A DNA stretch of 64,000 nt from Sporomusa sphaeroides DSM 2875 (lineage in GTDB: Bacteria > Bacillota > Negativicutes > Sporomusales > Sporomusaceae). The DNA lies in contig NZ_CP146991.1 of NCBI RefSeq assembly GCF_001941975.2, positions 3,779,001-3,843,000 on the forward strand, given 5' to 3'. The first letter of the stretch is position 1, and each line of letters opens with the position of its first letter. Below the pieces are notes generated by a model. It made no database searches. It saw only the letters and a program-made list of their open reading frames with translations, and was not told the origin of the DNA. Positions 8,959 to 19,069 of this stretch are shown in pieces. The position numbers and the translations under genes were made by a program.

Positions 8959-11028
8959 CTATGAAACCTTAAACTTACTGACAGTTGCCTTAAGGCTTTG
9001 GGCAATGGCAGCCAGACTCTGACTTGCCATGGACATTTCCGCCATAGATGCCGATTGCTCCTCAATTGCCGCGGAAATTGTCTGTGCTTCCCCGGCAGCC
9101 GCTTTACTAAGACTGTCTATCTCCTGCACAGACGATACAATGTGCCTGCTGTCATTGACCATCAGCTGAATTGCAGCCGATATTTCCTTTACCTGGGCGG
9201 ATACCTGGGTTACTAAAGCGGCAATATCCCCAAAGGTACTCCCGGCAGTCTGTACAACCGCGGTTCCAATCTTGGCCTCCTGAGTACCTTCAACCATGGC
9301 AACAACAGCTTGATTGGTATCTCCTTGAATTTCACTGATTAGTTCAGCTATCTTTTTCGCCGCATCCTGTGACTGTTCCGCCAGTTTGCGAACTTCTTCG
9401 GCAACTACGGCAAAGCCGCGGCCTTGCTCGCCGGCTCTGGCAGCCTCAATGGCGGCATTTAGCGCCAGTAAATTTGTCTGACCGGCTATCCCTGATATGG
9501 TATCAACGATCTGCCCGATTTCCTTTGAACGCTCACCAAGTTTAGTAACTACGCCGGCAGAGTTGTTAACCGTCTGTTCCAGCAGGATCATTTGACTGAC
9601 AGCCTGCTCAATCGAATCGGCTCCGGCTTTGGCTTTGCCGGCAGCCTGGGCGGAGGTTGCCGCTACCTGGTCGGTGCTGCTGGCTATGTTGCGGATTTCA
9701 AGCGACAGCTGCTCCACCACCATAGCGGTACTATCGACAGCCTTAACCTGGTTTTCCGCAGCACCTGCTACCTCGGTTATAGATACTGCCACCTGATTAG
9801 CGGCTTGGGCAGACTGACTTACACTGGTAGAAAGGTCTTCACTGGAAGCCGCCAATTTGCCGGCCACCTCATGCATACTTTCAATCATGTGACAAATGGA
9901 ATCCAGCATTTTATTCATTTCCTGAGCGATTGCCCCCAGTTCGTCGGCAGACCGGACACGCAACCGGGAAGTAAAGTCGCCGGTACCAATGATCTTAACT
10001 ACTTCTGATAAATAGGGAATCTCTCTCAACATGTACCGCAATACAAAATACATCAAGCTTACTAAGATAATAATGGTAATGCCGAAGTAGAAAGTCATTT
10101 GCGTAAAAAATGCATTAAACTGCTGATATATTTCTTTTTTGGCTGTTACTGTAGCTATCGACCATTTGGCAACCGGCACAGGAGCATAGCCAATACATTG
10201 CTCTTCATTATCAATAACTGCCGACTGCAATCCTTTTTCACCGGCAATCATTTTTTTACCGATTACACCCAAGGCACCTTCCATCGCGGCAAGGTTTTCC
10301 TTAATCACATATTTTTCATTCGGATGATAAATAATCGTCCCATCAGGGGCTGCCAAAATGGCATACCCGGATTCCCCGATCTTATAGGATTGCATGATTC
10401 CCGGCAAAGCATCCAGGAATAAGTCAATTGCCACAATACCGGAAACATTAGGACCATCCTTTACCGGGATCATTACACTCAGAATTACCTTGCCAAATAT
10501 CTGGTCCATATATGGGTCGGTATAATAAATTCCGCCTGCGGCAACAGCCGGTTTGTACCAGGGCCTCTCATGCAAATTAAAATCCGGTTTTGATAAAACA
10601 TTGCCTGTGCCAACTAAAAAATTTCCCTTTTCGCTGGCTACCCAGACCATTGCGACATCTTTATCGGTCTGTTTTATGGCTTCCAGGGATTTCAGCACAT
10701 CACTGTAATACGGATTGCTTACTGCCTCCTCCCGTGAATTGGCAGTTTTAAGATAATTGACAATAGCTTGGTTGGTAGTAATTCCTTTAACAAGCAAACC
10801 TTTCTCACTGAAAAACCCATTAACCAGATTAGCAACCGCTAAGCTTTGGGAAACCATGTTATCTTCAATAGTCTTACTGAAAGCTTGTTCCGTGTGTGAC
10901 TTAACCAGCATGCCGGCAAATAAAAGAAAACCAGTCATGACTAAGAATAATATTAGGGCCGATTTCTTGGCAATTGTCCCCAGCATTTCCTGTTTCCACG
11001 TTCCCGTAACTTTACTACCAGACTTCAT
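8959..11028 (-). CDS. Methyl-accepting chemotaxis protein with dCache sensor
   Basis: 689 residues from the ATG at 11028. That start has GGAGAG well placed upstream, whereas the in-frame TTG fifteen bases earlier lacks a good site. A first membrane helix (about 20-42) is followed by a roughly 260-residue extracytoplasmic dCache_1 domain (motifs RPWYKPA and YTDPYMD), a second membrane helix near 305-330, a HAMP domain and a long coiled-coil signalling domain with the conserved hairpin tip ([20 protein letters not shown]). dCache receptors bind small ligands such as amino acids, organic acids or purines and steer the CheA kinase. It ends at the left border of the allantoin region, so a purine or organic-acid ligand is possible but unproven. 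Confidence 0.92.
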   Translation of the reverse strand: MKSGSKVTGTWKQEMLGTIAKKSALILFLVMTGFLLFAGMLVKSHTEQAFSKTIEDNMVSQSLAVANLVNGFFSEKGLLVKGITTNQAIVNYLKTANSREEAVSNPYYSDVLKSLEAIKQTDKDVAMVWVASEKGNFLVGTGNVLSKPDFNLHERPWYKPAVAAGGIYYTDPYMDQIFGKVILSVMIPVKDGPNVSGIVAIDLFLDALPGIMQSYKIGESGYAILAAPDGTIIYHPNEKYVIKENLAAMEGALGVIGKKMIAGEKGLQSAVIDNEEQCIGYAPVPVAKWSIATVTAKKEIYQQFNAFFTQMTFYFGITIIILVSLMYFVLRYMLREIPYLSEVVKIIGTGDFTSRLRVRSADELGAIAQEMNKMLDSICHMIESMHEVAGKLAASSEDLSTSVSQSAQAANQVAVSITEVAGAAENQVKAVDSTAMVVEQLSLEIRNIASSTDQVAATSAQAAGKAKAGADSIEQAVSQMILLEQTVNNSAGVVTKLGERSKEIGQIVDTISGIAGQTNLLALNAAIEAARAGEQGRGFAVVAEEVRKLAEQSQDAAKKIAELISEIQGDTNQAVVAMVEGTQEAKIGTAVVQTAGSTFGDIAALVTQVSAQVKEISAAIQLMVNDSRHIVSSVQEIDSLSKAAAGEAQTISAAIEEQSASMAEMSMASQSLAAIAQSLKATVSKFKVS

Positions 11029-11125
11029 CCTGTCACTCTCCAATCCAATGCAATTAAAGTAGACTTAACTAGCAAAACTTCCTGTACATCTTGCACAGCT
11101 GCCCGGACTATTATGCCTTATAAAT

Positions 11126-11170
11126 AAACGGCCACATGCCTGAGAATATTTCACAGGCATGCAGCCATTT
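11126..11170 (-). terminator. Probable terminator of the allantoin operon
   Basis: Imperfect 17-bp inverted repeat (11126-11142 with 11154-11170) 64 bases past the stop of the small membrane protein. On the minus strand it is followed by TTTATTTA. Confidence 0.65.
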
Positions 11171-11233
11171 ATCATTAAAAATATTTGCCTGTGAGTGACA
11201 GCATGCTAATAGCATTGCTGCATTTTCTCACCC

Positions 11234-11395
11234 TCATGATTTTTTCATGCGTTTAAGGAGCGGCCCCGACATCCCCAGGAACAAAACCAATATTCCTGCC
11301 AGAGAAACCAGGCTGCTCGCCTGATGACCGCCAAAATACAATAACGGAAAGGCAACAAGAATTAATATCGGCAGGAATGACGCCAACTGTTGCAT
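11234..11395 (-). CDS. Small two-helix membrane protein
   Basis: 53 residues starting MQQLASFLPILIL. The ATG at 11395 has GGTGGTGAG directly upstream and lies only 5 bases past the stop of the lactate-permease-family gene, so the two are probably translated together. Two hydrophobic stretches (about 5-21 and 28-44) separated by GGHQAS, then a basic tail (KRMKK), predict two membrane helices with the C-terminus in the cytoplasm. I do not recognise the family. Its position suggests an accessory subunit of the transporter, which is an inference. Confidence 0.65.
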   Translation of the reverse strand: MQQLASFLPILILVAFPLLYFGGHQASSLVSLAGILVLFLGMSGPLLKRMKKS

Positions 11396-11399
11396 ATAC

Positions 11400-12992
11400 T
11401 CACCACCCAAATTGATATGATGCGAAGACAACCAGGCCAAATACCGCACAAAGCAGCAGGGCTCCCACTAAAACCTTACTGATAACTTCGCCTTCCCGGC
11501 CCAGAATCCCGGCTGCGGTTGTCCCCAGCAGAATCTTGCTGGGAGCAATAATGCTGCCAATAGAGCCGCCCACCGTCTGGGCCGCCAACAGCGGTGCCTT
11601 GTCGATCTGCAGCATCAGCGCCACCTGCTGTTGAAAACCGCCAAATAATATGTTGGAAGACAAATTACTGCTGGTCATAAAGGTGCCCAAAAGCCCGATA
11701 AAGGGAGAAAGTATCGGATAAATTCCACCGGTTACCGAGGCAACCCCCTGAGCCAGCACCGTAGTCTGGCCTGTCTCATCCATTACCTTTGACATGGCAA
11801 TCAAACCAATAACGGCAATGGCGGAAGGTATGGTTTTCTTCAGCGAATTTTGGATAATGCGCTGCATGCCGCCTGTCTGGATATACCCCCACTGCAGATA
11901 GCACAGATAACCAATGATGGCCGCCAATAGCAAAAATGCTCCGGAGTGAATAAGCGGCGCCAGGGGGGCATAGGCCGAATAACTATGGGTCTCAAAGCCC
12001 AGCGAGGTTGTTTTGCCGGCAAAAGATAATGCCAGTGTCCACTGCCCGAGATAATTCTTGATACTGTCATTTAAGAGGACGACCACCGCAATAACAATCA
12101 AAAAGAAATAAGGAAGAAAGGCCTGCTGGATATTCATTTTATTGCCGGTAACAAGCTCTTCCTGCTTTTCCTCGGCCGGGTCATGCAGTTCTGCCGGCTG
12201 ACGGTAATAGTCCAGTCTGCCGATAGCAAAGATTAGGCCTAATGATAAAGATACAACCACGAAGTTGCATAACATCGGATTGAGCAAAGCCAGGCCCATC
12301 TGTCCTGCCCCCTGCAGCACAGCCAGCAGGATTACGGTAACGGCATTGCGTTTCATACCGCTGTAACCACCGGCCAAAGCGGCAATTAAAAGCCCGGCAA
12401 TCAGGTTAACAACACCCAGCATACCGGTGGACCATAAAATGGCCTGCTTGAACACCGCCGGATCACTCATATCCGCCTGACTGACCAGGCCATCCCAGGC
12501 GATGCCAAGCGTTCCGAAGGTATTGCCCCACGCCTGACCTAAGAGAGTGATCAGCACCGCGGTTAACGGCCTGACACCCATGCTGATCAGGAGCGGCGCT
12601 CCCACAACTACCGGTACGCCGAAACCGGTAATCCCTTGCAAAAAGCCGACAAAAATCCAGCCGACAGCCAGTACCTGCAGTACCTTATCTGGCGTAAACT
12701 GCTGCATCCCGGCCCGGATTACTGCAAAAGCGCCTGATTCCCGTGATACTTCATAAATAATTAAAGCGGGAAAGACCACTAAAATAATGGATAGGGAATA
12801 CCACATTCCCTTGGCAACAGCCAAAGCAATCATATCCGCCCCGCCGCCAAAAACCAGATAGGCAGTCAGTATGGAGCACAACAGCCCTGCGGATGCCGCC
12901 TCATCACCACCCCATCTACACCGGAGCAGCAGCACTAAAAGCACCAGAATGGGCAGCAAGGCGGCAAACCATTGCATTATATTAATTGACAT
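11400..12992 (-). CDS. L-lactate permease (LctP) family transporter
   Basis: 530 residues with about twelve or more hydrophobic segments. It shows the family-typical sequence GFLQGITGFGVPVVVGAPLL, LGQAWGNTFGTLGIAW and, near the end, TVGGSIGSIIAPSKILLGT. LctP carriers move lactate or glycolate with protons. The ATG at 12992 has AAAGGTTGG upstream; the longer frame starting at 13049 lacks such a site. It is the penultimate gene of the leftward allantoin operon. Since this pathway should end in oxamate, a close structural analogue of pyruvate and lactate, the likely cargo is oxamate or another two- or three-carbon product; that is inference, and plain lactate or glycolate remains possible. Confidence 0.85.
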   Translation of the reverse strand: MSINIMQWFAALLPILVLLVLLLRCRWGGDEAASAGLLCSILTAYLVFGGGADMIALAVAKGMWYSLSIILVVFPALIIYEVSRESGAFAVIRAGMQQFTPDKVLQVLAVGWIFVGFLQGITGFGVPVVVGAPLLISMGVRPLTAVLITLLGQAWGNTFGTLGIAWDGLVSQADMSDPAVFKQAILWSTGMLGVVNLIAGLLIAALAGGYSGMKRNAVTVILLAVLQGAGQMGLALLNPMLCNFVVVSLSLGLIFAIGRLDYYRQPAELHDPAEEKQEELVTGNKMNIQQAFLPYFFLIVIAVVVLLNDSIKNYLGQWTLALSFAGKTTSLGFETHSYSAYAPLAPLIHSGAFLLLAAIIGYLCYLQWGYIQTGGMQRIIQNSLKKTIPSAIAVIGLIAMSKVMDETGQTTVLAQGVASVTGGIYPILSPFIGLLGTFMTSSNLSSNILFGGFQQQVALMLQIDKAPLLAAQTVGGSIGSIIAPSKILLGTTAAGILGREGEVISKVLVGALLLCAVFGLVVFASYQFGW

Positions 12993-13214
12993 AATACACC
13001 AACCTTTCTCATCACCGGTTATACCTGCGGCAAAACCACCGTACATCAAGCCTGCCAGTGAATAAACAAATAGTTAATAGGCACAATGCACACCGGGCCA
13101 CATATTTTCCGGCACTGGTCCCTGCCCAACCATTGATTGTATATACAAAGGGACTGCGGAAAACTTATCGCTAAGTTTCCCCCAGCCCCAGGCTGTGAAT
13201 AAAACCAAATCCTG

Positions 13215-14609
13215 TTAGCTATTTTCGAATATGGTTCCTTTTCTAAAGCTTGAATCTTTAAAGGCATATTTCGTTAACAGAAGATAAGCAATACCTGCCA
13301 CAACAAAACCGATAATCCAAGCCAGTTCAACCATTGTAAAGGCAGCACCGGCACCGATAAGCATGGCCCAAATGGCGCTGGGGTTATAGCCGGCAAACGG
13401 ACCGTCTTCCTTATACAGGTCGGCTACATTTACCTGTTGCTTCCTCAATATATAATACTCAATTAAGATGATAGAAACGATCGGTCCTAAAAACGCGGAG
13501 TATATGAGGATGAACATCCCCAGACCCTCTGCCGAGGAATCCTGTACAAGCACCCACGGGCATGCGCCCAATGCGAGCAGGCCGGATATGGTAACAGCCA
13601 CTTTGTAATTTAATTTGGTAATCAGCGTAATAACATAGGTCGGCGGAATAATATTGGCAACCATATTTACAGCAATCGCACCCATAACAATAAAGGCGGA
13701 GACAAAGAAGGTGATATACGAGTTGTTGATTACGATGGCAAACGCTTTCACCGGATTGGAGATACCGGTTGCGGCAGCCAGCATGGCGCCTATGCAAAGT
13801 ACGAAGCCGTAAGCTACTACTATGGGGAAGAAGTATAAGAACCCGCGTTTGGCATCACTGATACCTGTTTTTAATTCCCGTGAATAGTCGGCTGCGCTTA
13901 AAAAGATAGCCGCATAATTGCCCATAAACATCATGATGAAAGCGAAGAACGGTAAACCCCAGGTACCTTTAGCGTGAACCCATTTTTCCACAATAACAGC
14001 ACTGTGGGAGCTCAGAAGAACGTAGAATACATAGACCAGCGCCACCATAATGACGGTGGATATAACCGATTCCACCCACTTAATGGCATGGAACCCATAG
14101 AGAGAAAGCACAATTTGCACCAGTTGCAGCACCACAAAGCAGGCAAAAATGTTATCAAAGCTGCCACCGGTAACAATCTTGGCAATTTCATTTAAGGCCG
14201 TGCCGCCGATCCAGCTTTGGAAGCCATACCAAACGATGGCCGGAATACCGCGCAGCAGGGAGGAAACAATCGAGCCCTTTATGCCGAAAGACATTCTGAG
14301 CTGCACAACATAGGGGATTCCTGTCCGGTAACCGACCCTGTCATTCAGGGTGAAAACCGCGGAGATAATACCAATAGCAATGATGGCTGCCGCAAAGGTC
14401 TGAAAAATATTCAGGGTTGCGATACCGGCCACAACCAGGCTGGCGCCAAGCGTCATATTGCCTAAGTTAACACCGTCTCCCAGCCACATAAACATATAGT
14501 CTACCGGGCCTACCGTTCTGGCTGATTCGGCCTTCGGACTTAGTGACTCATCCACCCCCATATCCTGTTGGCCCGCCTGGGGCTGATTATATTCTGTATT
14601 TGCACTCAT
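13215..14609 (-). CDS. pucI: NCS1-family allantoin permease
   Basis: 464 residues with about twelve membrane helices of the nucleobase:cation symporter-1 family. Family-typical sequence includes VGPVDYMFMWLGDGVNLGN near the N-terminus, RMSFGIKGS, VWYGFQSWIGG and NYAAIFLSAADYSREL. Members import hydantoins, allantoin, uracil or cytosine; allantoin is the likely substrate because the gene lies directly downstream of two allantoinase genes (23 bp from the nearer one). The ATG at 14609 (MSANTEY) is preferred over the longer frame because AAGGAAGGTG lies upstream. Confidence 0.88.
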   Translation of the reverse strand: MSANTEYNQPQAGQQDMGVDESLSPKAESARTVGPVDYMFMWLGDGVNLGNMTLGASLVVAGIATLNIFQTFAAAIIAIGIISAVFTLNDRVGYRTGIPYVVQLRMSFGIKGSIVSSLLRGIPAIVWYGFQSWIGGTALNEIAKIVTGGSFDNIFACFVVLQLVQIVLSLYGFHAIKWVESVISTVIMVALVYVFYVLLSSHSAVIVEKWVHAKGTWGLPFFAFIMMFMGNYAAIFLSAADYSRELKTGISDAKRGFLYFFPIVVAYGFVLCIGAMLAAATGISNPVKAFAIVINNSYITFFVSAFIVMGAIAVNMVANIIPPTYVITLITKLNYKVAVTISGLLALGACPWVLVQDSSAEGLGMFILIYSAFLGPIVSIILIEYYILRKQQVNVADLYKEDGPFAGYNPSAIWAMLIGAGAAFTMVELAWIIGFVVAGIAYLLLTKYAFKDSSFRKGTIFENS

Positions 14610-14632
14610 CGTAAAAACCACACCTTCCTTTT

Positions 14633-15985
14633 TTATTTATTAGGTCTTACATGTTTGCCGATAGGCTTTGACACAATTTTTCCGTCTTTGAAAACGGTAG
14701 TTCCGCGGAGAATGGTTTGCGTCACAGTCCCCCGGAAGGTGTCGCCGACATATGGGCTTACTTGGTGCTTATAGAACAGGTCCTCGGCCTTCAGGGTAAA
14801 TTCTTTATCCAATGCTACCAGAGCAAAGTCCCCGTCGTAGCCGACAGCAATTTTCCCTTTGCCTTGAATCCCAAAGATCTCGTTCACATTTTGCGAAGTC
14901 AATTTTGCAATATCGGCAAGCGGAACCTTTCTGGCATGGTAAGCATGGGTGAGCAGGGATGAAAGCGTGGTCTGGCAGGCTGAGATGCCGCCCCAGACTT
15001 TCAGAAACTCCCCATCCTTCAGCTTGGGATCGCAGGGCGAATGGTCGGAAGATACGAAGGCAATTTCATCATTCAACAGTTTCGCCCACAGCTTGGTCTG
15101 GTTGGCAGTATTCCGAATCGGCGGCGAGCATTTGGCCACAGTACCCAGCTGCTCAACATCGTCATCGGTAAGAATCAAATAATGTCCAATGGTTTCGCAG
15201 CAGACATCAACGCCTCTCATTCTTGCCTGGGTAACAAGCTCAACGGCTTTGGCGGTGCTGATATGGGCAATGATTAATTTGCAGCCGGTTTCCTCGGCAA
15301 AAGAAATCATGCGGGAAACATTTTCTATTTCTGTAATGGGCGGACGGGCGGCAAAATAATCACGCACCGTGGTCTTATTATTTGCTAGAGCCAGCGCCGT
15401 CAAGTCTCTGGTAATTTCGGCATTTTCACAATGCACCATCAGCGGCAGCCCGAGCCTGGCTAACTTTTCCATGCCGACAAGCGTGGTATAATCGTCTGCT
15501 CTTTCAAATTCATCAATACCGCTAAAGCACGAGAATGCTTTAAAGCCAATTACCCCGCACTCGGCAAGTTCTTCCAGCTTGTCCAGATTCTTAGGAGTAA
15601 ATCCGCCCCAGAAGCCGTAGTCAACCAGCGAGTCCTGCTGTGCCACCGCCAGCTTGGCATTAAAATTTTTGGCGTCCAGCGTGCAGGGACTTGAGTTCAG
15701 CGGCATATCAAAGTAGAGGACACCGCCGCCTGCTGCTAAAGCGCTGCTGCCGGTGGTGATGGTTTCCCACTCGGTTCTGCCCGGATCATTAAAATGCACA
15801 TGGCCGTCGGTCGCTCCGGGAAATACATATTTTCCGGTTGCATCAATAACCTCTTTCGCATCCCCGGCTATTTCTGCGGCTATTTCCACAATTTTTTCAT
15901 CACAAACAGCAACATCGGCTGTTTTTACACCTTCCGGGCAGACAAGAACCCCGTTCCTGATAATTACATCATACCGTTTACTCAC
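14633..15985 (-). CDS. allB: Allantoinase, first paralogue
   Basis: 450 residues. Cyclic amidohydrolase that opens the hydantoin ring of allantoin to allantoate. Metal-site features of the dihydroorotase/allantoinase family are all visible: HVHFNDP, the carboxylated Lys in GFKAF, His in VHCEN and IAHIST, and Asp in SSDHSPC. The N-terminal strand (DVIIRNGVLVCPEG) and the C-terminal small beta domain are complete. I place the start at the GTG at 15985 (MSKRYDV) because AAGGGG lies 6 bases upstream; an in-frame GTG nine bases earlier overlaps that site. It differs considerably from the neighbouring second allantoinase, so the two may have different substrates or stereospecificity. Confidence 0.88.
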   Translation of the reverse strand: MSKRYDVIIRNGVLVCPEGVKTADVAVCDEKIVEIAAEIAGDAKEVIDATGKYVFPGATDGHVHFNDPGRTEWETITTGSSALAAGGGVLYFDMPLNSSPCTLDAKNFNAKLAVAQQDSLVDYGFWGGFTPKNLDKLEELAECGVIGFKAFSCFSGIDEFERADDYTTLVGMEKLARLGLPLMVHCENAEITRDLTALALANNKTTVRDYFAARPPITEIENVSRMISFAEETGCKLIIAHISTAKAVELVTQARMRGVDVCCETIGHYLILTDDDVEQLGTVAKCSPPIRNTANQTKLWAKLLNDEIAFVSSDHSPCDPKLKDGEFLKVWGGISACQTTLSSLLTHAYHARKVPLADIAKLTSQNVNEIFGIQGKGKIAVGYDGDFALVALDKEFTLKAEDLFYKHQVSPYVGDTFRGTVTQTILRGTTVFKDGKIVSKPIGKHVRPNK

Positions 15986-16004
15986 ACAGTTCACCCCTTA
16001 TTCA

Positions 16005-17363
16005 TTATTTGATTTTTTTAACGAACTCACCAAACCCTTTGCGGCCAACCAGCTTGCCGTCTTCTGCCACAACCTGGCCTCTGACCAACGTGCAGACAGG
16101 CAGACCCACGCCCTTTAAGCCGACAAACGCCGAAATCTGATTCACATAATACAGCGATTCCGGAGTAATCTCCCATTCCCGCTTAGGATCCAGGATAACA
16201 ATATCGGCATCAAAGCCTACTTCAATGGCACCCTTTTTCCCATATATGCCGAAAGCCTTTGCCGGGCCTTCACTTAAGGACCTGGCAAGTATGGTGGGGC
16301 AGTAGCCCCGCTTGGCCACACCTTCGCTGAAAACCACCTGCATGGTATTCTGGATGCCGCTGATTCCGCCCCAGGCGCCGAAGATACCATGGGCTTCCTC
16401 GCTTTTTTCGCTGAGTTCGCACGGGGAATGGTCGGAACCGATGCAGCTTAAGGTGCCGTTATTTACATATTCCCACATTCCTTCAATTGCGGCAGCTTCG
16501 CGCAGCGGGGGCGCACATTTGAACAGACTGCCGTTTTTAATTACATCTTCATCAGAAAAAGCAAGATAATGTCCGCATGTTTCCGCCGTAACATCAACAC
16601 CGTCAAGCTGAGCCTCTCTGATCACTTGCGCCACCTGCGGATGGCTTACATGGCAAATATGAACCTTGGCGTCAAGCTCTTTGGCAAGACTGATAATATT
16701 CTGGGTGGCAATCAGTTCGGCAATAACCGGTCTGGAATCAAGAAAATCCCGCCAGTCATTCTTTTCCTTCCGCTTGGCCCGTGCTTCTTCCCATTTGATT
16801 ATGGAATAATCCTCGCAGTGGAAACCGGCACGCGCACCGGCGCTTTTCAAAATTTCCAGTGCTTCCTTGGCCTGTCCGATGGACAAGGACACATAATCCG
16901 GTGAAACCGGACCGATGAAGGATTTGAAAGCAACACAACCCTTATCATCCAGTTCGTGCAGTGTACCCAGATTGTAATCTACAAGTCCGCCCCAAAAGCA
17001 ATAGTCCACATACGCGTTAGGAGAAACATGCGCCAGCTTATTGTCAAAAATTTGTCCGTCGGTAAGCGCCGGCTCATTTTGCAGCGGCATATCAACGATG
17101 GTGGTAAAGCCTCCCACGCCGGCCGCGGCTGTACCGTGAGAATAATCTTCCCGCCAGTTGTAGCCGGGATCATTCAAATGGGCGTGACTGTCAATAGCTC
17201 CCGGGAAAACATAGTTGCCCTGAGCATCAATCGTTTTGTCTGCTTGAACATCAGTACCCGGTTCAACGATGGCTGCGATCTTGCCTGCCTTGACACATAC
17301 ACTTGCCGCAAAAACTCTGTCTGCTGTTACTACCTTGCCATTTTTAATAACCAGATCAAACAT
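16005..17363 (-). CDS. allB: Allantoinase, second paralogue
   Basis: 452 residues, same fold and metal ligands as its neighbour: HAHLNDP, the Lys in AFKSF, FHCED, CHVSHP and GSDHSPC. The sequence differs from the other copy over most of its length, including the substrate loops (GYNWREDYSHG versus GRTEWETITTG), so this is not a recent tandem duplication. The ATG has AAAGGGGGG just upstream. It lies between allC and the first allantoinase, with short gaps on both sides (41 and 19 bases). One of the two may prefer another ring, for example a substituted hydantoin, or the other allantoin enantiomer. Confidence 0.87.
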   Translation of the reverse strand: MFDLVIKNGKVVTADRVFAASVCVKAGKIAAIVEPGTDVQADKTIDAQGNYVFPGAIDSHAHLNDPGYNWREDYSHGTAAAGVGGFTTIVDMPLQNEPALTDGQIFDNKLAHVSPNAYVDYCFWGGLVDYNLGTLHELDDKGCVAFKSFIGPVSPDYVSLSIGQAKEALEILKSAGARAGFHCEDYSIIKWEEARAKRKEKNDWRDFLDSRPVIAELIATQNIISLAKELDAKVHICHVSHPQVAQVIREAQLDGVDVTAETCGHYLAFSDEDVIKNGSLFKCAPPLREAAAIEGMWEYVNNGTLSCIGSDHSPCELSEKSEEAHGIFGAWGGISGIQNTMQVVFSEGVAKRGYCPTILARSLSEGPAKAFGIYGKKGAIEVGFDADIVILDPKREWEITPESLYYVNQISAFVGLKGVGLPVCTLVRGQVVAEDGKLVGRKGFGEFVKKIK

Positions 17364-17404
17364 GTCAAACCCCCCTTTAAAAAATAGCTTCCCTTATAAA
17401 ACTT

Positions 17405-18640
17405 TTATTTATAAGCTAACTCGTATAAAACCCCGACCAAAGCCTTTACCCCTTGCGCCAAGTCGCGGGGATCGGTATATTCTAACGGTGAATGACTGAG
17501 GCCTTTGTGACTTGGCACAAACAGCATTCCGGTCGGTATTACCGGCGCCATAATCTGGGAATCATGCCCTGCCCCGCTATGCATCATTTTGTAACTCAAG
17601 CCGTCTTTTTCGCATTGTTGTTTCATAATTTCTACGATGCCGGTATCCATCGGTACCGGATCAACATCCATCCACATATCAATGTGGATTCCCACACCTG
17701 CCTGGGAGGCAATTTCCTGCATTGCCGCAGTCACTTCCTCAGTAAACCTGACCAAAACATCTTTATGAGTATGCCGCGCATCTAACGTAAACAAAGCCTT
17801 GCCTGGTACAACATTGACAATATTAGGCTCGATTTCCACTTTGCCTACGGTGGCAACCAGCGGATCGCCATAGCCTTTCGTTATATCCATAATTGCGCAG
17901 ATAATGCTGCTGGCCGCATGAAGCGCATCCTTGCGGTAGCCCATAGGTGTTGTGCCGGCATGATTAGCCTGGCCGGTAATCTCGATCGTGAAACGCCGCT
18001 GTCCGACAATATGCCCGACAATACCTACCGATTTTTTTTCAATTTCCAGCACGCCGCCCTGCTCTACATGAACCTCCAAAAAGGCCTTCAGGTCTTTGCG
18101 TACAGCACGTTCTGTCGGCCGGAAAGCAAAACCGGCTTTGCGCATAGCTTCCGTAAACGGTATGCCGTCAAAATCCACCATGTTTTCCACGTCTTCCCGT
18201 TTGGCAATACCTAAGATATTCTTGACGCCCCAGTAAACATACGGAAAACGGCTGCCTTCCTCTTCGGCTATGGACACCACTTCAATGTTGCGCAGCGGTT
18301 GTCCGTACTCTCTTTTTAAATACTCCAACGCAACAATTCCGGCAATAATCCCAAATTGACCGTCATATAACCCGCCGTTTTTGACGGTGTCGACATGAGA
18401 ACCTGTCAGAATGGTTTCCTCCGGATATGTTGACCCTTCCAGCCGGCCAAACAAATTGCCGACATCATCATAATGCACGGCAAACCCTGCCTGCCGCATA
18501 TATTTTTCTAAGTTTCTTTGCGCTTCCGTCCATTCAGGCTTATACAGGAAACGTGAGACTCCCCCTTCGGGATCTTTGCCAAATTCTCCTAGCCACTTTA
18601 AAAGCTTCTCGGTCTCTTGTCCAAAATCAAACGTGCTCAT
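17405..18640 (-). CDS. allC: Allantoate amidohydrolase
   Basis: 411 residues of the M20 peptidase/amidohydrolase family. It hydrolyses allantoate to ureidoglycine, CO2 and ammonia using two metal ions. Ligand motifs are clear: GSHVDTVKNGG, LYDGQFG and AEEEGSRFPYVYWG. The dimerisation-domain signatures GHIVGQRRF and ANHAGTTPMGYRKDA follow, then HSGAGHDSQ. Length is normal for AllC. The ATG follows GGAGGAG. It is the first gene of the leftward operon allC - allB - allB - pucI - lctP-like - small membrane protein, and its promoter must lie in the 429-bp region shared with the divergent PucR gene. Confidence 0.93.
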   Translation of the reverse strand: MSTFDFGQETEKLLKWLGEFGKDPEGGVSRFLYKPEWTEAQRNLEKYMRQAGFAVHYDDVGNLFGRLEGSTYPEETILTGSHVDTVKNGGLYDGQFGIIAGIVALEYLKREYGQPLRNIEVVSIAEEEGSRFPYVYWGVKNILGIAKREDVENMVDFDGIPFTEAMRKAGFAFRPTERAVRKDLKAFLEVHVEQGGVLEIEKKSVGIVGHIVGQRRFTIEITGQANHAGTTPMGYRKDALHAASSIICAIMDITKGYGDPLVATVGKVEIEPNIVNVVPGKALFTLDARHTHKDVLVRFTEEVTAAMQEIASQAGVGIHIDMWMDVDPVPMDTGIVEIMKQQCEKDGLSYKMMHSGAGHDSQIMAPVIPTGMLFVPSHKGLSHSPLEYTDPRDLAQGVKALVGVLYELAYK

Positions 18641-19069
18641 GCTTCTCCTCCGTCATAGCTAATTGTGGGCAGTAGAATTACCTAGTAGTTAATTCTCTTA
18701 CCTATAATCTTTCATTTTTTTTGCTGTTACATCCCCCCTGCTGACACTTTTCTGTAAACTCTCTCCCTTTAGCTAATAGAATTATACCGAATTTTTTCAC
18801 TTTTCCACCAGTGCATAGTTAGCAAATAAAGCAGCGACAATTGTGCATATTGCATAGTTCTCTCCGACAGCGTTTTTGCTGATAATCTGCATGAAAGAAT
18901 ACGGCAGGCGGGTAGGATATTGATAGCACACCGCCACTGGTGTTACAGCAAATTTTGGTTCCAATAAAGGTAATTTATACCATATCCGGCAAGGAGTTTT
19001 ACATTTTTTTGTCGAACAGACTTATTACTTGACTAAAATAGCAACATTAAACAGAACTGAGGGATGATC
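18641..19069. promoter_or_regulatory. Divergent regulatory region between allC and pucR
   Basis: 429 bp without a gene. A TATAAT-like -10 box for allC lies at 18781-18786 (minus strand) but has no good -35, as expected for an activator-dependent promoter. The segment 18812-18859 repeats GCATAGTT twice, about 40 bases apart, a possible regulator target. No operator consensus for this PucR type is known to me. Confidence 0.45.
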
